A DNA stretch of 64,000 nucleotides from Aliiroseovarius sp. PrR006 (GCF_010500215.1 NZ_JAAGOY010000004.1:558001-622000), one strand, 5' to 3'; positions 47,361 to 57,250 are shown, counted from the first letter of the stretch. Made by a program: numbers and translations. Notes: generated by a model from the sequence alone, not told the origin.

Positions 47361-47437
47361 ATCCGTCAAAGAGTTGATCTGCGCGCCCGGTCCTCTATAT
47401 CCCTTCTCAAGACGCGAAAGCGAAATAGGAGCAAGAC

Positions 47438-47791
47438 ATGTTTGGTTTCATGATGGGCGGGGCGAAAATGGACCCGCGCGAGGCAGTCGCGAAAGTCCTA
47501 GCAGGCGAGATCAACCTGATCGACGTTCGCGACCACGGCGAAGTGCAGATGACCGGCAAAGCCAAGGGGGCCGTGGTGGTGCCGCTTTCGGTGATGCCGT
47601 TTCAGTGTGACCCGAAAGGCCCGGACTTCAACACGGACATCGACACATCAAAACCCGTGGCGCTTTATTGCGCGTCCGGCGCGCGTTCGGCGCAAGGCGC
47701 GCAGGTGTTGAAACGGTTGGGCTTTGACGAGGTCTATAACATCGGCGGGCTGGGTCACTGGCATCAGGCGGGCGGAGAGATCGCCCGCTAA
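47438..47791 (+). CDS. rhodanese-domain sulfurtransferase
   Basis: A 117-residue single rhodanese domain, cytoplasmic. DVRDHGEV near residue 29 marks the fold, and the active-site loop YCASGARS near residue 79 carries the persulfide-forming Cys. AGGAG precedes the ATG. A role in sulfur delivery or as a redox handler is possible; no partner genes are beside it. Confidence 0.88.
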   Translation: MFGFMMGGAKMDPREAVAKVLAGEINLIDVRDHGEVQMTGKAKGAVVVPLSVMPFQCDPKGPDFNTDIDTSKPVALYCASGARSAQGAQVLKRLGFDEVYNIGGLGHWHQAGGEIAR

Positions 47792-47817
47792 GCCCCCCTA
47801 CCCCTGACGATATTGAG

Positions 47818-47849
47818 AACCGCGCGGGCTTTGCCAAGCGCGGTTTTTC
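47818..47849 (+). terminator. intrinsic terminator after rhodanese gene
   Basis: AACCGCGC / GCGCGGTT with a 12-base loop and a T-rich tail (TTTTTC). Confidence 0.75.
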
Positions 47850-47878
47850 TTTGCCCCGCCGCTCATTCACCCTAAAGG

Positions 47879-47907
47879 TTGACTGATCAGCCTCGCCATG
47901 TTATTCA
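47879..47907 (+). promoter_or_regulatory. promoter of arsR-AHSA1 pair
   Basis: TTGACT (47879-47884), exactly 17 bases, then TATTCA (47902-47907). The expected transcription start is at about 47913, which is the A of an in-frame ATG. Confidence 0.6.
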
Positions 47908-47912
47908 TCCAT

Positions 47913-48254
47913 ATGGTTGAACGACAAGATACGGACCTTCTGTCCCCAGTTTTGAAAGCTGCGTCTGATCCGACACGCCGGTCCATCCTGACACTGCTCG
48001 CGCAGGAAGGACCGCTTCGGATCACCGATATCGCCGCGCGTTTTGACATCAGTCTGAACTCGGTCTCGAAGCACATCAAAGTGCTGGAAGCCGCTGGGCT
48101 GGTGACCCGGCGCACCGAATGGCGCGAACATCTAATAGAAGTTCAAATGGAGCCGCTTTCGCTTGTTGATCAATGGTTTAACGAACTCCGGTCAATCTGG
48201 GCATTGCGCCTGGATGCCCTCGAAGCTGCCTTGAAGGAGGACAACGATGCCTGA
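47913..48254 (+). CDS. ArsR-family transcriptional regulator
   Basis: A 113-residue winged-helix protein: LKAASDPTRRSILTLLAQEGPLRITDIAARFDISLNSVSKHIKVLE covers the ArsR helix-turn-helix, about residues 12-57. No metal-binding Cys is seen, and the AHSA1 partner suggests a non-metal ligand. The ATG at 47913 is preferred over one at 47898 because the promoter's -10 (47902-47907) overlaps the earlier one; the message would then be leaderless. Its stop overlaps the next gene by eight bases. Confidence 0.85.
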   Translation: MVERQDTDLLSPVLKAASDPTRRSILTLLAQEGPLRITDIAARFDISLNSVSKHIKVLEAAGLVTRRTEWREHLIEVQMEPLSLVDQWFNELRSIWALRLDALEAALKEDNDA

Positions 48255-48678
48255 ACTTTCCCTTGAGATCACCCGCCACATCCCGCACCCGCCCGAACGC
48301 GTGTTCGACGCTTGGCTGGACCCCAAGATGTTGGCGAAGTTCATGGTACCCGGCCCCGGCGTCACCGTTCCCGAAGCCAACGTAGATGCCAAAGTCGGCG
48401 GCCAATTTCTGATTATGATGCGCGTGCCGCAAGCAGGTGACCTGCCGCATACGGGTGAATACCGCGTGATCGACCGCGCCAATCAGCTGGCCTTCACCTG
48501 GGTCTCGCACAACAGCGCCGAGAATTCGGTCGTGACGCTGGACTTCGCCCCGAAAGACGGCGGCACTGACCTGACCCTGCGCCACGTGCGCTTTCCATCT
48601 GAGCAAAGCCGCGACGACCACAACGGCGGCTGGACACGTATTCTGGACGCTCTTGCCGGGCTCGAAGTCACGGCTTGA
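48247..48678 (+). CDS. SRPBCC/AHSA1-domain protein
   Basis: A 143-residue START-like fold protein with LEITRHIPHPPERVFDAWLDPKMLAKFM at the N-terminus and the C-terminal helix DDHNGGWTRILDALAGL. Such proteins bind small hydrophobic ligands. AAGGAGG lies before the ATG. Pairs of ArsR regulator plus AHSA1 protein are a recurrent arrangement, which suggests the protein acts on or carries the ligand sensed by the regulator; the ligand is unknown. Confidence 0.85.
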   Translation: MPELSLEITRHIPHPPERVFDAWLDPKMLAKFMVPGPGVTVPEANVDAKVGGQFLIMMRVPQAGDLPHTGEYRVIDRANQLAFTWVSHNSAENSVVTLDFAPKDGGTDLTLRHVRFPSEQSRDDHNGGWTRILDALAGLEVTA

Positions 48679-48692
48679 ACCCTCAAACACGC

Positions 48693-48723
48693 AAAAAGGC
48701 CGGGCGATTGACCCGGCCTTTTT
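48693..48723. terminator. bidirectional terminator between AHSA1 gene and lpd
   Basis: AAAAAGGCCGGG / CCCGGCCTTTTT with a 7-base loop; T-run on the right, A-run on the left. Confidence 0.93.
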
Positions 48724-48740
48724 CTTGAATTCACAACAGC

Positions 48741-50135
48741 TTACATGTGGATGACGCGATCGTAAGCGTCCAGCACGGCTTCGTGCATGCTTTCCGAGAT
48801 CGTTGGGTGTGGGAAGACTGTGTGCATCAACTCTTCCTCGGTGGTTTCCAGCGTTTTGCCGACCACATAGCCCTGGATCATCTCGGTCACTTCCGGACCA
48901 ACCATATGCGCACCCAGCAACTCGCCGGTTTTGGCGTCGAAGATGGTTTTGATCATACCCTCGGGGTCGCCCATGGCAATCGCTTTACCGTTGCCGATGA
49001 AGGGGAAGCGGCCGACTTTGATGTCATACCCTTGCTCTTTCGCCTTGGCTTCTGACAGACCGACCGAGGCCACCTGCGGGTGACAATAGGTACAGCCCGG
49101 GATGCTTTCCGGCTTCACCGGATGCGCGTGAAGACCCGCGATCAGCTCGGCCACCATGACACCTTCATGGCTGGCCTTGTGCGCGAGCCACGGTGCACCG
49201 GCGATATCGCCAATGGCATAGAGGCCGTCGACGCCCGTGCGGCAATGGGCGTCTGTTACAACATGGGTGCGGTCGATCTTCACGCCGAGCGCTTCCAGAC
49301 CCAAGCCTTCCACATTGCCGACGATGCCGACTGCAGAGATTACGGTATCAAACTCTTGCTTCTCAACTTTGCCGCCGACCTCGATATGGGCGGTGACTTT
49401 GCCTTTGGCGCGATCCAGCTGCTTGACCATGGCTTTCTCCATGATCTTCATACCTTGCTTGACGAAGGACTTCTTCGCGAAGGCCGAGATCTCGGCGTCT
49501 TCAACCGGCAGAACGCGGTCCATCACCTCGACCACGGTGGTGTCAGCGCCCAACGTATTGAAGAAGCTAGCAAATTCAATTCCAATCGCGCCCGAGCCGA
49601 TGACCAGAAGTTTCTTCGGCATGCGCGGCGGGTTCAGCGCGTGTTTGTAGGTCCACACCAGATCGCCATCAGCCTCAAGTCCCGGCAGTTCGCGGGCACG
49701 GGCGCCGGTGGCAAGCACGATGTTCTTCGCGGTCAGCTCTTCGGTGCCTTTTTCAGTTTTGACCGAGACCTTGCCCTTGGCGGGGATCGTTGCCTCGCCC
49801 ATCACCACGGTGACCTTGTTTTTCTTCATCAGGTGACCGATGCCGCCCGACAGCTGGGCCGCGACGCCGCGCGAGCGCTTTACGATGGCAGGCAGATCAT
49901 AGTCAATCTTGCCGGCAGACAGACCAAATTCCTTGGCGCGGTGCATCAGATGGAACACCTCAGCCGAGCGCAAAAGCGCCTTGGTCGGGATACAGCCCCA
50001 GTTCAGGCAGATACCGCCCAGATGCTCGCGTTCGACGATGGCCACTTTCTGGCCCAGCTGAGCGGCCCGAATGGCTGCAACATAACCGCCCGGCCCTGCG
50101 CCGATCACGATCGTATCATAACTCTGTCCTGCCAT
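48741..50135 (-). CDS. lpd: dihydrolipoyl dehydrogenase (E3)
   Basis: FAD/NAD flavoprotein regenerating lipoamide in the 2-oxoacid dehydrogenase or glycine cleavage complexes. The ATG at 50135 follows GGAGGAG and gives 464 residues. Motifs: IGAGPGGYVAA for FAD near residue 13, redox disulfide GGICLNWGCIPTKALL (C-x4-C) near residue 40, and IGSGAIGIEFASFF near residue 178. No E1 or E2 genes adjoin it, so it is probably shared or the partner of another complex. A 20-bp inverted repeat lies before it. Confidence 0.95.
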   Translation of the reverse strand: MAGQSYDTIVIGAGPGGYVAAIRAAQLGQKVAIVEREHLGGICLNWGCIPTKALLRSAEVFHLMHRAKEFGLSAGKIDYDLPAIVKRSRGVAAQLSGGIGHLMKKNKVTVVMGEATIPAKGKVSVKTEKGTEELTAKNIVLATGARARELPGLEADGDLVWTYKHALNPPRMPKKLLVIGSGAIGIEFASFFNTLGADTTVVEVMDRVLPVEDAEISAFAKKSFVKQGMKIMEKAMVKQLDRAKGKVTAHIEVGGKVEKQEFDTVISAVGIVGNVEGLGLEALGVKIDRTHVVTDAHCRTGVDGLYAIGDIAGAPWLAHKASHEGVMVAELIAGLHAHPVKPESIPGCTYCHPQVASVGLSEAKAKEQGYDIKVGRFPFIGNGKAIAMGDPEGMIKTIFDAKTGELLGAHMVGPEVTEMIQGYVVGKTLETTEEELMHTVFPHPTISESMHEAVLDAYDRVIHM

Positions 50136-50157
50136 CGGTGGCTCCTCCTCATCCAAG

Positions 50158-50177
50158 ATAGTTTGGCATTAAACTAT
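50158..50177. promoter_or_regulatory. inverted repeat upstream of lpd
   Basis: ATAGTTT-GGCATT-AAACTAT: perfect 7-bp arms with a 6-bp spacer, ending 23 bases upstream of the lpd ATG. Looks like an operator for an unidentified dimeric regulator. Confidence 0.5.
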
Positions 50178-50246
50178 TTCGTTCAACGGATCAATTACCT
50201 CAGCGAAACCCCGCTATTCGCTCAGCGAAAACCGGGAATATCGCCG

Positions 50247-50831
50247 TTATTCCTGCTCATCCTGCAGCTCATGAAGGATCTGACCATAGCCGCCATCGCG
50301 AATGAACGCATCTTCTTCAGCGCGACTATCGCGTCCAAGCGCCTGATTTCGATAAGGAAACCGCCCGAAACGACGAATGATCTCGCGGTGAATGCGGGCA
50401 TGAAGCGTATCCCCTTCCCCACGCGGATCAGACATGCGGTCCTGCATCAACTCGATGCAACGGTCCTGCATTGCCATCTCTTCACTATGCATGAAGGGCA
50501 TATAAAAGAATTGCCGGGTTGGCAGATCGATCTGCAAATCCAGCCCATTGTCGATCGCGCGCTCGGCACAAGCCAGTGCTGCGGCGTCCGTCGCAAAGGA
50601 CCGCGCATCACCGCGAAACATGTTGCGTGGGAACTGGTCTGTCAGGATCAAAAACCCCAACGCACCCTCAGCCGTGTCCTGCCAGTGGTCTAACGCACCG
50701 GCGCGGGCGGCCTCCCAACTTGGCAGGAACTTGTCCCGGATCGTGGAGTCGAGTTCGTCGGTACCGTTATACCAGCCCTCAGGCCCAGTATCGTCGACCC
50801 AGAAGCGGATGATATTCTGTGCAGTCGCCAT
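50247..50831 (-). CDS. DUF924 family protein
   Basis: A 194-residue helical protein with the DUF924 core: IRFWVDDTGPEGWYNGTDELDSTIRDKF at the start and GALGFLILTDQFPRNMFRGDARSFATD near residue 62. The family is widespread in proteobacteria with unknown function and tetratricopeptide-like helices. The ATG at 50831 follows AGGGAGG. Between lpd and this gene there is no obvious terminator; 70 bases separate the genes. Confidence 0.85.
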   Translation of the reverse strand: MATAQNIIRFWVDDTGPEGWYNGTDELDSTIRDKFLPSWEAARAGALDHWQDTAEGALGFLILTDQFPRNMFRGDARSFATDAAALACAERAIDNGLDLQIDLPTRQFFYMPFMHSEEMAMQDRCIELMQDRMSDPRGEGDTLHARIHREIIRRFGRFPYRNQALGRDSRAEEDAFIRDGGYGQILHELQDEQE

Positions 50832-50902
50832 GTCGTCCTCCCTACCCATTCACCCTAGCGGGGAGGGAGAACTCTGCAAGCCCCGTAAATGACTTCAGGC
50901 GA

Positions 50903-52162
50903 TCAGCTCTCTTCCTCTTCGTTGGCTTCTGCCTCGTCCGCCCAGAACTCTTGCGCCATGTCGACAGCCACAGGGGATGCGGCAGGCGCCATAGTTACAA
51001 ACGCACCGGTATCTTGGGGCGCAGGCGCCGAACGCTGGGTCGACCGCCACAGACCGTAAGCAAGCAAAGCAAGAAGCAGGACAGCCATATAGGACCAGAA
51101 GCCACTGGGACCGACCACGCCCATCACCCAGCCCGAGATGATCGGTCCGGCAATCGCGCCAATCCCGTTAATGAAGATCAGCCCTGCTGACGCGGCTGGC
51201 ATATCGTCCGGATCCAGGAAGTCGTTCACATAGGCCAGAAGCAGCGCGTAAAGCGGGTTGGTCATGCCGCCCATCAAAAAGGCTGCCGCCAGCAACACAT
51301 TATAGTCTGAAGACAGAAGCACCGGCAGGAACCCAGCCATAGCGGCCACAGCCGTAACGATCAGGATCAGGATGCGCCGGTCCATGCGGTCAGAGATCCA
51401 ACCGATGGGATACTGAAGCACCAGCCCGCCAATATAGAAGGTCGACACAAAGCCCGAAATCTGCGCGACGGTTAGCCCCGCCTGCTGTCCAAAGACCGAG
51501 GCCATGCCGAACTGTGCAGCAAACACGCCACCCAGAATGAAGAAGCCGACACAGCCCAGCGGCGAGATCGTGTAAAGCTCGCGCAGGCTCAGACCTTTGG
51601 TGGTTTCAAAGGCAGGGGTTGGGTTCACCGACAAGAGGATCGGCGCAAAGGCAATCGACACCAGCACCGAGGGAATGATGAACAAGATGAAGTCCTGCGG
51701 ATCCCCCAGCACCAGCAGACCCTGTGCCGCAATAATTCCGACCATCTGCACAAACATATAAAGCGACAACGCCTTGCCCCGGTTCGCGTTGTCGGCGGCG
51801 TTGTTCAGCCAGCTTTCCGCCGTGACATACACACCCGAGAAGCAGAACCCGACAACAACGCGCAGAAGCGTCCAGGCAATCGGATCGTTCATCGCCGGGT
51901 ACAGGATCAACACGGCTGAAATGAACGACCCCAGCGCCGCAAAGACCCGCACATGGCCGACACGGCGGATCATGGTCGGCGCCATGCGCGACCCGAACAG
52001 GAAGCCTGCGAAATAGCCAGACATGACAAGCGACAGCTCGAAGGTCGAGAACCCCTCAAGCCCACCACGAATACCCAACAGTGTGCCCTGCACACCGTTG
52101 CCAACCATTAAAAGCATGACGCCTAACAAAAGCGCCCAAGAGCTTGCCAGAACCTGAAGCAT
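50903..52162 (-). CDS. MFS transporter (YcaD-like)
   Basis: A 419-residue, 12-helix carrier. LLGIRGGLEGFSTFELSLVMSGYFAGFLFGS near residue 28 and GFCFSGVYVTAESWLNNAADNANRGKALSLYM near residue 105 resemble the YcaD/YfkF group. The acidic C-terminal tail (EFWADEAEANEEEES) is cytoplasmic. The ATG at 52162 has GGAGGG upstream. Substrate unknown. Confidence 0.82.
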   Translation of the reverse strand: MLQVLASSWALLLGVMLLMVGNGVQGTLLGIRGGLEGFSTFELSLVMSGYFAGFLFGSRMAPTMIRRVGHVRVFAALGSFISAVLILYPAMNDPIAWTLLRVVVGFCFSGVYVTAESWLNNAADNANRGKALSLYMFVQMVGIIAAQGLLVLGDPQDFILFIIPSVLVSIAFAPILLSVNPTPAFETTKGLSLRELYTISPLGCVGFFILGGVFAAQFGMASVFGQQAGLTVAQISGFVSTFYIGGLVLQYPIGWISDRMDRRILILIVTAVAAMAGFLPVLLSSDYNVLLAAAFLMGGMTNPLYALLLAYVNDFLDPDDMPAASAGLIFINGIGAIAGPIISGWVMGVVGPSGFWSYMAVLLLALLAYGLWRSTQRSAPAPQDTGAFVTMAPAASPVAVDMAQEFWADEAEANEEEES

Positions 52163-52254
52163 GGAACCCTCCGCCAATCCGAGAAGTTCAGTGTAGCCGA
52201 AGGCGCTGTCCGGAAAACGCTTTTTCGCGACCTAGTGGAGTCGCGTTCCGGCCT

Positions 52255-53316
52255 CTAAGCCCCCTTGGGCAGCAGAAGCGAGCTGTCGCCGTACGAAAAG
52301 AAGCGATATTTTTCTGCAATGGCATGGGTATAGACATCCCGCATCCGCTCGGTCCCCATCAAGGCAGAGACCAGCATCATCAGCGTGGATTTGGGTAGGT
52401 GGAAGTTGGTCATCAAGCCATCGGTGATTGAAAATTCAAAACCCGGAGTGATGAAAATGTCGGTCTCGCCGGTCCACGGCGCGATCTGCCCCTTCGCCAC
52501 TGCGGCGCTTTCGATTAGGCGCAATGCGGTGGTGCCCACCGGAATCACGCGCCCACCGGCGGCGAGGGTCGCGTTGATCTCGTCCGCCGCAGTTTGGCTG
52601 ACCTCGCCCCATTCGGCATGCATCTTGTGTTTTGAAACATCGTCGACCTTCACCGGCAAGAAGGTCCCCGCCCCCACATGCAACGTGACGTGGGTCAGAT
52701 CCACGCCCATCGCTTCGATCTTGGACAGCAAATCTGCATCGAAATGCAGTGACGCGGTTGGCGCGGCAACAGCACCTGTATTGCGGGCAAAAACGGTCTG
52801 GTAATCTTCGTTGTCTTGGTCGTCCGCCGCACGCTTGGCAGCAATATAAGGCGGTAGTGGCATCTTGCCGGCCTCAGCAATCGCAACATCAAATGCGTCA
52901 CCCACAAGATTGAACCGCAGCACCGCCTGATCATCGTCCCGCCCAAGGAATTCAGCGCTTAGCGCATCCGAGAACGCAATCACGTCGCCCTCTTTCAGCT
53001 TGCGCAGCGGCTTCGCCATAGCGTGCCATTGCCCTTGACCATCGGGCGATAGAAGCGTGACCTCGATATTCGCCACCCCTTCACCGGGCGCCTGCCCCGG
53101 ACGGGTGCGTGTGCCGAACAATCGCCCTGGAATGACTTTGGTGTCGTTCAGGATCAGCCGATCCCCCGGACGCAGCCAGCTGGTCAGGTCTCCGACATGA
53201 GCGTCGGTCAGAGTGTCTGGCGTCGCAACCAACAGGCGGCTGGCCGTGCGCGGACGCGCCGGGCGCGTCGCAATCAGATCTTCGGGCAGATCAAAGTCAA
53301 AATCACTGAGTTTCAT
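52255..53316 (-). CDS. queA: S-adenosylmethionine:tRNA ribosyltransferase-isomerase
   Basis: Adds the cyclopentene-ribose precursor to preQ1-tRNA, forming epoxyqueuosine. The ATG at 53316 gives 353 residues, the family length; two earlier in-frame ATGs have no ribosome site. Motifs: [18 protein letters not shown] at the start, [13 protein letters not shown] near residue 58, ASLHFD near residue 195, [16 protein letters not shown] near residue 213, and [13 protein letters not shown] near residue 302. Confidence 0.95.
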   Translation of the reverse strand: MKLSDFDFDLPEDLIATRPARPRTASRLLVATPDTLTDAHVGDLTSWLRPGDRLILNDTKVIPGRLFGTRTRPGQAPGEGVANIEVTLLSPDGQGQWHAMAKPLRKLKEGDVIAFSDALSAEFLGRDDDQAVLRFNLVGDAFDVAIAEAGKMPLPPYIAAKRAADDQDNEDYQTVFARNTGAVAAPTASLHFDADLLSKIEAMGVDLTHVTLHVGAGTFLPVKVDDVSKHKMHAEWGEVSQTAADEINATLAAGGRVIPVGTTALRLIESAAVAKGQIAPWTGETDIFITPGFEFSITDGLMTNFHLPKSTLMMLVSALMGTERMRDVYTHAIAEKYRFFSYGDSSLLLPKGA

Positions 53317-53352
53317 GGCCGCGCACATAGGTCCGATCTGGGAAAAGGTCAA

Positions 53353-56300
53353 TCATTCTGGTCGTGGGGGTGGGTCACGCCGGAAAATGTCGCGGAAGAA
53401 CCCCGGTGTCAGAATTGATAGCGGATTAACTGAAACCTCAGGAGATGTCGCCGTTCCACCCAGCCGGTAATTGAACCCGACAAGCCCTTCGCCCTTACGT
53501 GCAAAGATGCGGCCAGCAGAATTCACGACATAAAAGGGCGAGATCACCCCCTGCATCCGCAATTGCTCGGTCCCAAGATAGTAGTAACCATCCATTGAAA
53601 TGCCCATCGAATGCCCTGAGGCCGAGCTTTCATATATTGTGACCTTCTCGGGATCCAGTCGGAACCGCGCGTTCACATCACCAAACGGAATACCCTGCCC
53701 GCCCAATTGCTGTAAAAGTCCGATCACCGAAATCGCGGACAGAAGCTCGGCCATGGCCGGTGCGTCGTGAACACTGATATTGTCGGCAATGGAGAGGTTG
53801 CCTTCGTAAACACCTTTCCCACCTGCTGGCGTCAGGATTAGCTCCATCGTGCCGCCCCTTGCGGATTTGAACAGACCCGCTTCACGCATGACCGCACCCG
53901 CGTCGCGCGCGTTGATCCGGAACGCGGTGCCATTCGGCTGAGGGGCCGCAACACCCTGAATGACCGGCTTGCCCGAGACCCGCCCTTCGAACTGCCCCGA
54001 CAAGCCGGTGGGGCCGCTGGTCAGCGCAGCCTCGAACGGCGTCAGCACAATGCCTTCGGAAATGATCAGCCGGTCCAGCCTGAGATCAATCGGAGTTTGA
54101 CCCTGCGCTGCGCTTTGACCTCGGTTCACCCCAACCGTTGCGCCACGCAGGTCAATCGTGCCCCCGTTGACGCTTACAGCCACGGGCACGCCCACGCCAC
54201 GACCTGTCAGCGTCACCTGAGCATCTAACCACCCCCCCAACTTGACGCGATCAAACACGGCCGTGTCAAATCCGCCTTCAGGGTGCAGATTGACCCGCCC
54301 TGCTGCGGAAAGTCCGGGCGCTGTCACGGCAAGCTGATCGATTTTTGGCACCTGCCCAAGGTCCGCCGTCAGCGTGATCTGCCCTTCAGCATTTTTGCGC
54401 TTGGACCAGCCCAAGGCGGCGATGGACAGACCAACGCCCTTCAGATCCCCTTCGAGCGTCAGCCGTGGCGGCGCGTCCTTGACCAGCACAATTTTAAAGT
54501 CACCTCGCCCTTCGCCTTGAACCGTCCCTTTCGGAAGACCAACCTTGAAGACCTCCAGCGCCTTGAGGTTCAACGGGAAGCGTCCCGACACAGTTGATAT
54601 CTCGACCGCTTTACCATCCTCGAACGGCAGCTCCCAACGCCCTGAGACCGGAAGACCAGACAAGCTTCCCCTGCCCTCAAGGCTCAACTTAGCACCATCA
54701 AAGTGCATCGTCGCTTCGGGCAATTTCAACTGGTGACCTGGTACGATCTTGTCGCTTGCAACATTCCGCAAATCTGCGATCAGATCATACTGCATGGAAC
54801 CACGTGGCGGCTTGGGTTGCATCTGAACATCGACGCGTCCACGCACCGTTGCGCGTCCCGTGGCCATATCCGGACCCATCTTGCCGTCGCTCTTGCGAAA
54901 CACTTGGAACGGCTTCGCGTCCAGCAATTGAAGTGCGGTCGTCACCGGGCCCGAGACGGACAGGTCGACCTCGGCCGGAACGGGTCGAATTGGCAGGCTG
55001 GGATCAGCATCTGCCGGGCGCGGTTTGCCCATCTTCGGAATGACAAATCTTGTCCCACTGATATCCAGCGTGCCCGCAATCTGCCCGTCGATATCGCGCG
55101 GGCGCACGATGCCTTGATCTGCCACAACAGACAGCCGGCGACCTTCAATTACAAGCCTCCCATCTGCGCGCTCGATGGGCTGCATATCCTTCACCGCGCG
55201 GATCGTCATATCCTGATACGAGGCCGACACGTTCAAATGCGCCGGTGCACCCCCTTGTTTACGCCAGGCAATTGCGACATCCGTGAAGTGCCCCTCCGAC
55301 ACATTCTCGCGGATCCATTTTCTGACACGCGCACTTCGTGCCTCGGGCCACAGCGCAACAACCTGTTCGGGGGTGACTTTCTCGGCCCGGCTGTCAAAGC
55401 CCAAGGACCAGCCATCACGATCCGCCGAGATTCGCCCCGATCCCGCAATATGGCGATCTTCATGGGTGACATAGGCCTGCCCGATATCCACTTCAAAAGG
55501 ATCAAGACGCAAACGGAAGTCAGCCCCACCTTGTCCCAGTAGAACCGTGTCTTCGAACAGTTCGGATGGATTGACCTCGGCCTCAGACAATTGCACCTGA
55601 CCAATCAACTCGGTCGGCCAGCCGCCTGTCCAGCCGCGAAGATAGGCGTGTCCCTCGGCATTGGCCTGAACCCAGTCGGACGACAGCGACATTTCCGAGA
55701 AATCCATACGTTCCCGTTCGGGGTCATAGTCGATATCGACCCGACCGCCGTTGAAGCGCGCTGGTTTGGCACCGCCAGCGGGCGAAATCGCCCCCGCGCC
55801 AAATTCCAGAAACCCCGCCAGATCGGAGATCGCACCGTCATCATCCACAACCGTCAACAACTCGCCCGAGATCGGCGCGTCCACAATCCCAAGGAAGGTC
55901 AAAAGCGGCGTCTGCGCGGCGATGTCGGCGGAAAGAGCGTTCTTGAACCGCGCCGTGAACTCGGCCGCGGACGAGCTTTTGGCGCTTCGAAATTCCAGCA
56001 CCGTCTCGGCCAGCGTCTCGGTTTGATTGAAGACGTCAAAGGACACAGACATGCTGACATGTTGGGCATCCTGCGTGATAACCAGCGCCCCGTCCGTCAC
56101 CTGCCAAATCCGACCGGTGCGTGCATCCTCAAGCGTGATGGTCAGGGCATCTGCGCGGATGATGTCTGTATGAGATAAAGCACCGTCCGCGAAAACCTGA
56201 TCAATGCCATCAAGGACACTTGCGAAATCGCCGCTTGTTCCGACGCCTTGCCCGAAACTCAGTGCGAAAGCACCGTTCGCTTGTCGGCGCACGGTGATCT

Positions 56301-57054
56301 GCGCGCCAGACAACTCAAGCGTAGCGGGCTCGAACCGGCCTGACAGAACGGGCAAAACAAACACCGAGCCCTCGACCGCATTCAAGCGCCCGATTTCCAG
56401 CCCGGTCTCATCGCGCACGCCCAGATCGACCAGACGCAGCCGGGGCCGACCGTTTCCAGCAACCCCAAGTTCGATCCGCGACAGAGACAAGCCAACCGCA
56501 TCGGATTGGGCGTTCAGTCGCTCTTCAACACTGCGCGCCACCCAATCGGGCATCGCGACAACCCGACCCGTCACCGACATGGACACCAGCACCAAGAACA
56601 GAGCCAAAGCCCCGAACATCAAAACCGACCACACGCCCGTACGGCGTTTCAGTTTGCGGGGCGTTTTTCCTTTTGGTGCGGTAATGGGGGGAACTGCGGC
56701 GTCGGCGCTTGCCTTCGGCGTCTCACGAGACGGGGCAACATTAAGGCGCGCGGATTTGGGATCGGCGATATGAGGATTGTGTAGACTTGGGGCTTTCGAC
56801 TTTGCCACCGTCAGCTCGTTGGCCTTGGGCTTAGCAAGATTTTCAGACCGGCGCAGCTTTCTGAAACGCAGCAGAGCTTGCTCCAACAACCCACGCAACG
56901 GCATGCGGCGCGCACTGGCGGCCAGCACGGCGGCCTCGGCGCGTTCAATCGACACATCGTCAGGCGCATCATGACCCTGTGACGCCGCCTTCTGCGCACC
57001 CCCTTTCGGGGGCGCGCCAGTCAGGTCATCTTCTGGCGTGTTGTCACTGGTCAT
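53353..57054 (-). CDS. giant AsmA/YhdP-like protein
   Basis: A 1233-residue protein with a disordered cytoplasmic N-terminus of about 140 residues, one transmembrane helix near residues 140-165 (GVWSVLMFGALALFLVLVSMSV), then a long beta-rich periplasmic region. Its C-terminal part (QGVISPFYVVNSAGRIFARKGEGLVGFNYRLGGTATSPEVSVNPLSILTPGFFRDIF, residues 1175-1230) is the AsmA-like/YhdP C-terminal signature. Such bridge-like proteins are thought to move phospholipids between inner and outer membranes. Nearly abuts queA on the same strand. Confidence 0.85.
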   Translation of the reverse strand: MTSDNTPEDDLTGAPPKGGAQKAASQGHDAPDDVSIERAEAAVLAASARRMPLRGLLEQALLRFRKLRRSENLAKPKANELTVAKSKAPSLHNPHIADPKSARLNVAPSRETPKASADAAVPPITAPKGKTPRKLKRRTGVWSVLMFGALALFLVLVSMSVTGRVVAMPDWVARSVEERLNAQSDAVGLSLSRIELGVAGNGRPRLRLVDLGVRDETGLEIGRLNAVEGSVFVLPVLSGRFEPATLELSGAQITVRRQANGAFALSFGQGVGTSGDFASVLDGIDQVFADGALSHTDIIRADALTITLEDARTGRIWQVTDGALVITQDAQHVSMSVSFDVFNQTETLAETVLEFRSAKSSSAAEFTARFKNALSADIAAQTPLLTFLGIVDAPISGELLTVVDDDGAISDLAGFLEFGAGAISPAGGAKPARFNGGRVDIDYDPERERMDFSEMSLSSDWVQANAEGHAYLRGWTGGWPTELIGQVQLSEAEVNPSELFEDTVLLGQGGADFRLRLDPFEVDIGQAYVTHEDRHIAGSGRISADRDGWSLGFDSRAEKVTPEQVVALWPEARSARVRKWIRENVSEGHFTDVAIAWRKQGGAPAHLNVSASYQDMTIRAVKDMQPIERADGRLVIEGRRLSVVADQGIVRPRDIDGQIAGTLDISGTRFVIPKMGKPRPADADPSLPIRPVPAEVDLSVSGPVTTALQLLDAKPFQVFRKSDGKMGPDMATGRATVRGRVDVQMQPKPPRGSMQYDLIADLRNVASDKIVPGHQLKLPEATMHFDGAKLSLEGRGSLSGLPVSGRWELPFEDGKAVEISTVSGRFPLNLKALEVFKVGLPKGTVQGEGRGDFKIVLVKDAPPRLTLEGDLKGVGLSIAALGWSKRKNAEGQITLTADLGQVPKIDQLAVTAPGLSAAGRVNLHPEGGFDTAVFDRVKLGGWLDAQVTLTGRGVGVPVAVSVNGGTIDLRGATVGVNRGQSAAQGQTPIDLRLDRLIISEGIVLTPFEAALTSGPTGLSGQFEGRVSGKPVIQGVAAPQPNGTAFRINARDAGAVMREAGLFKSARGGTMELILTPAGGKGVYEGNLSIADNISVHDAPAMAELLSAISVIGLLQQLGGQGIPFGDVNARFRLDPEKVTIYESSASGHSMGISMDGYYYLGTEQLRMQGVISPFYVVNSAGRIFARKGEGLVGFNYRLGGTATSPEVSVNPLSILTPGFFRDIFRRDPPPRPE

Positions 57055-57250
57055 TTTTGCCTGTTGGACCGGCTCTTGCAGCCCCCTGTATTTTCCATCA
57101 TTCTGCCCAAAACATCGTGGCGGCGAAAGGCCTGAATATGGGTAAGTGCCCGGTTTCTCTCGCTTCGACCGGTATAAAACCGCAAAACACCTCGTGCTGG
57201 TTCAGATCCAGTTAAGGCTCTAACGGCTCTACGGAAGGAACTCCAGAAAC

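Noticed and set aside
49080-50693. 537-codon frame antisense to lpd and DUF924
   Set aside because: Shadow spanning two real genes.
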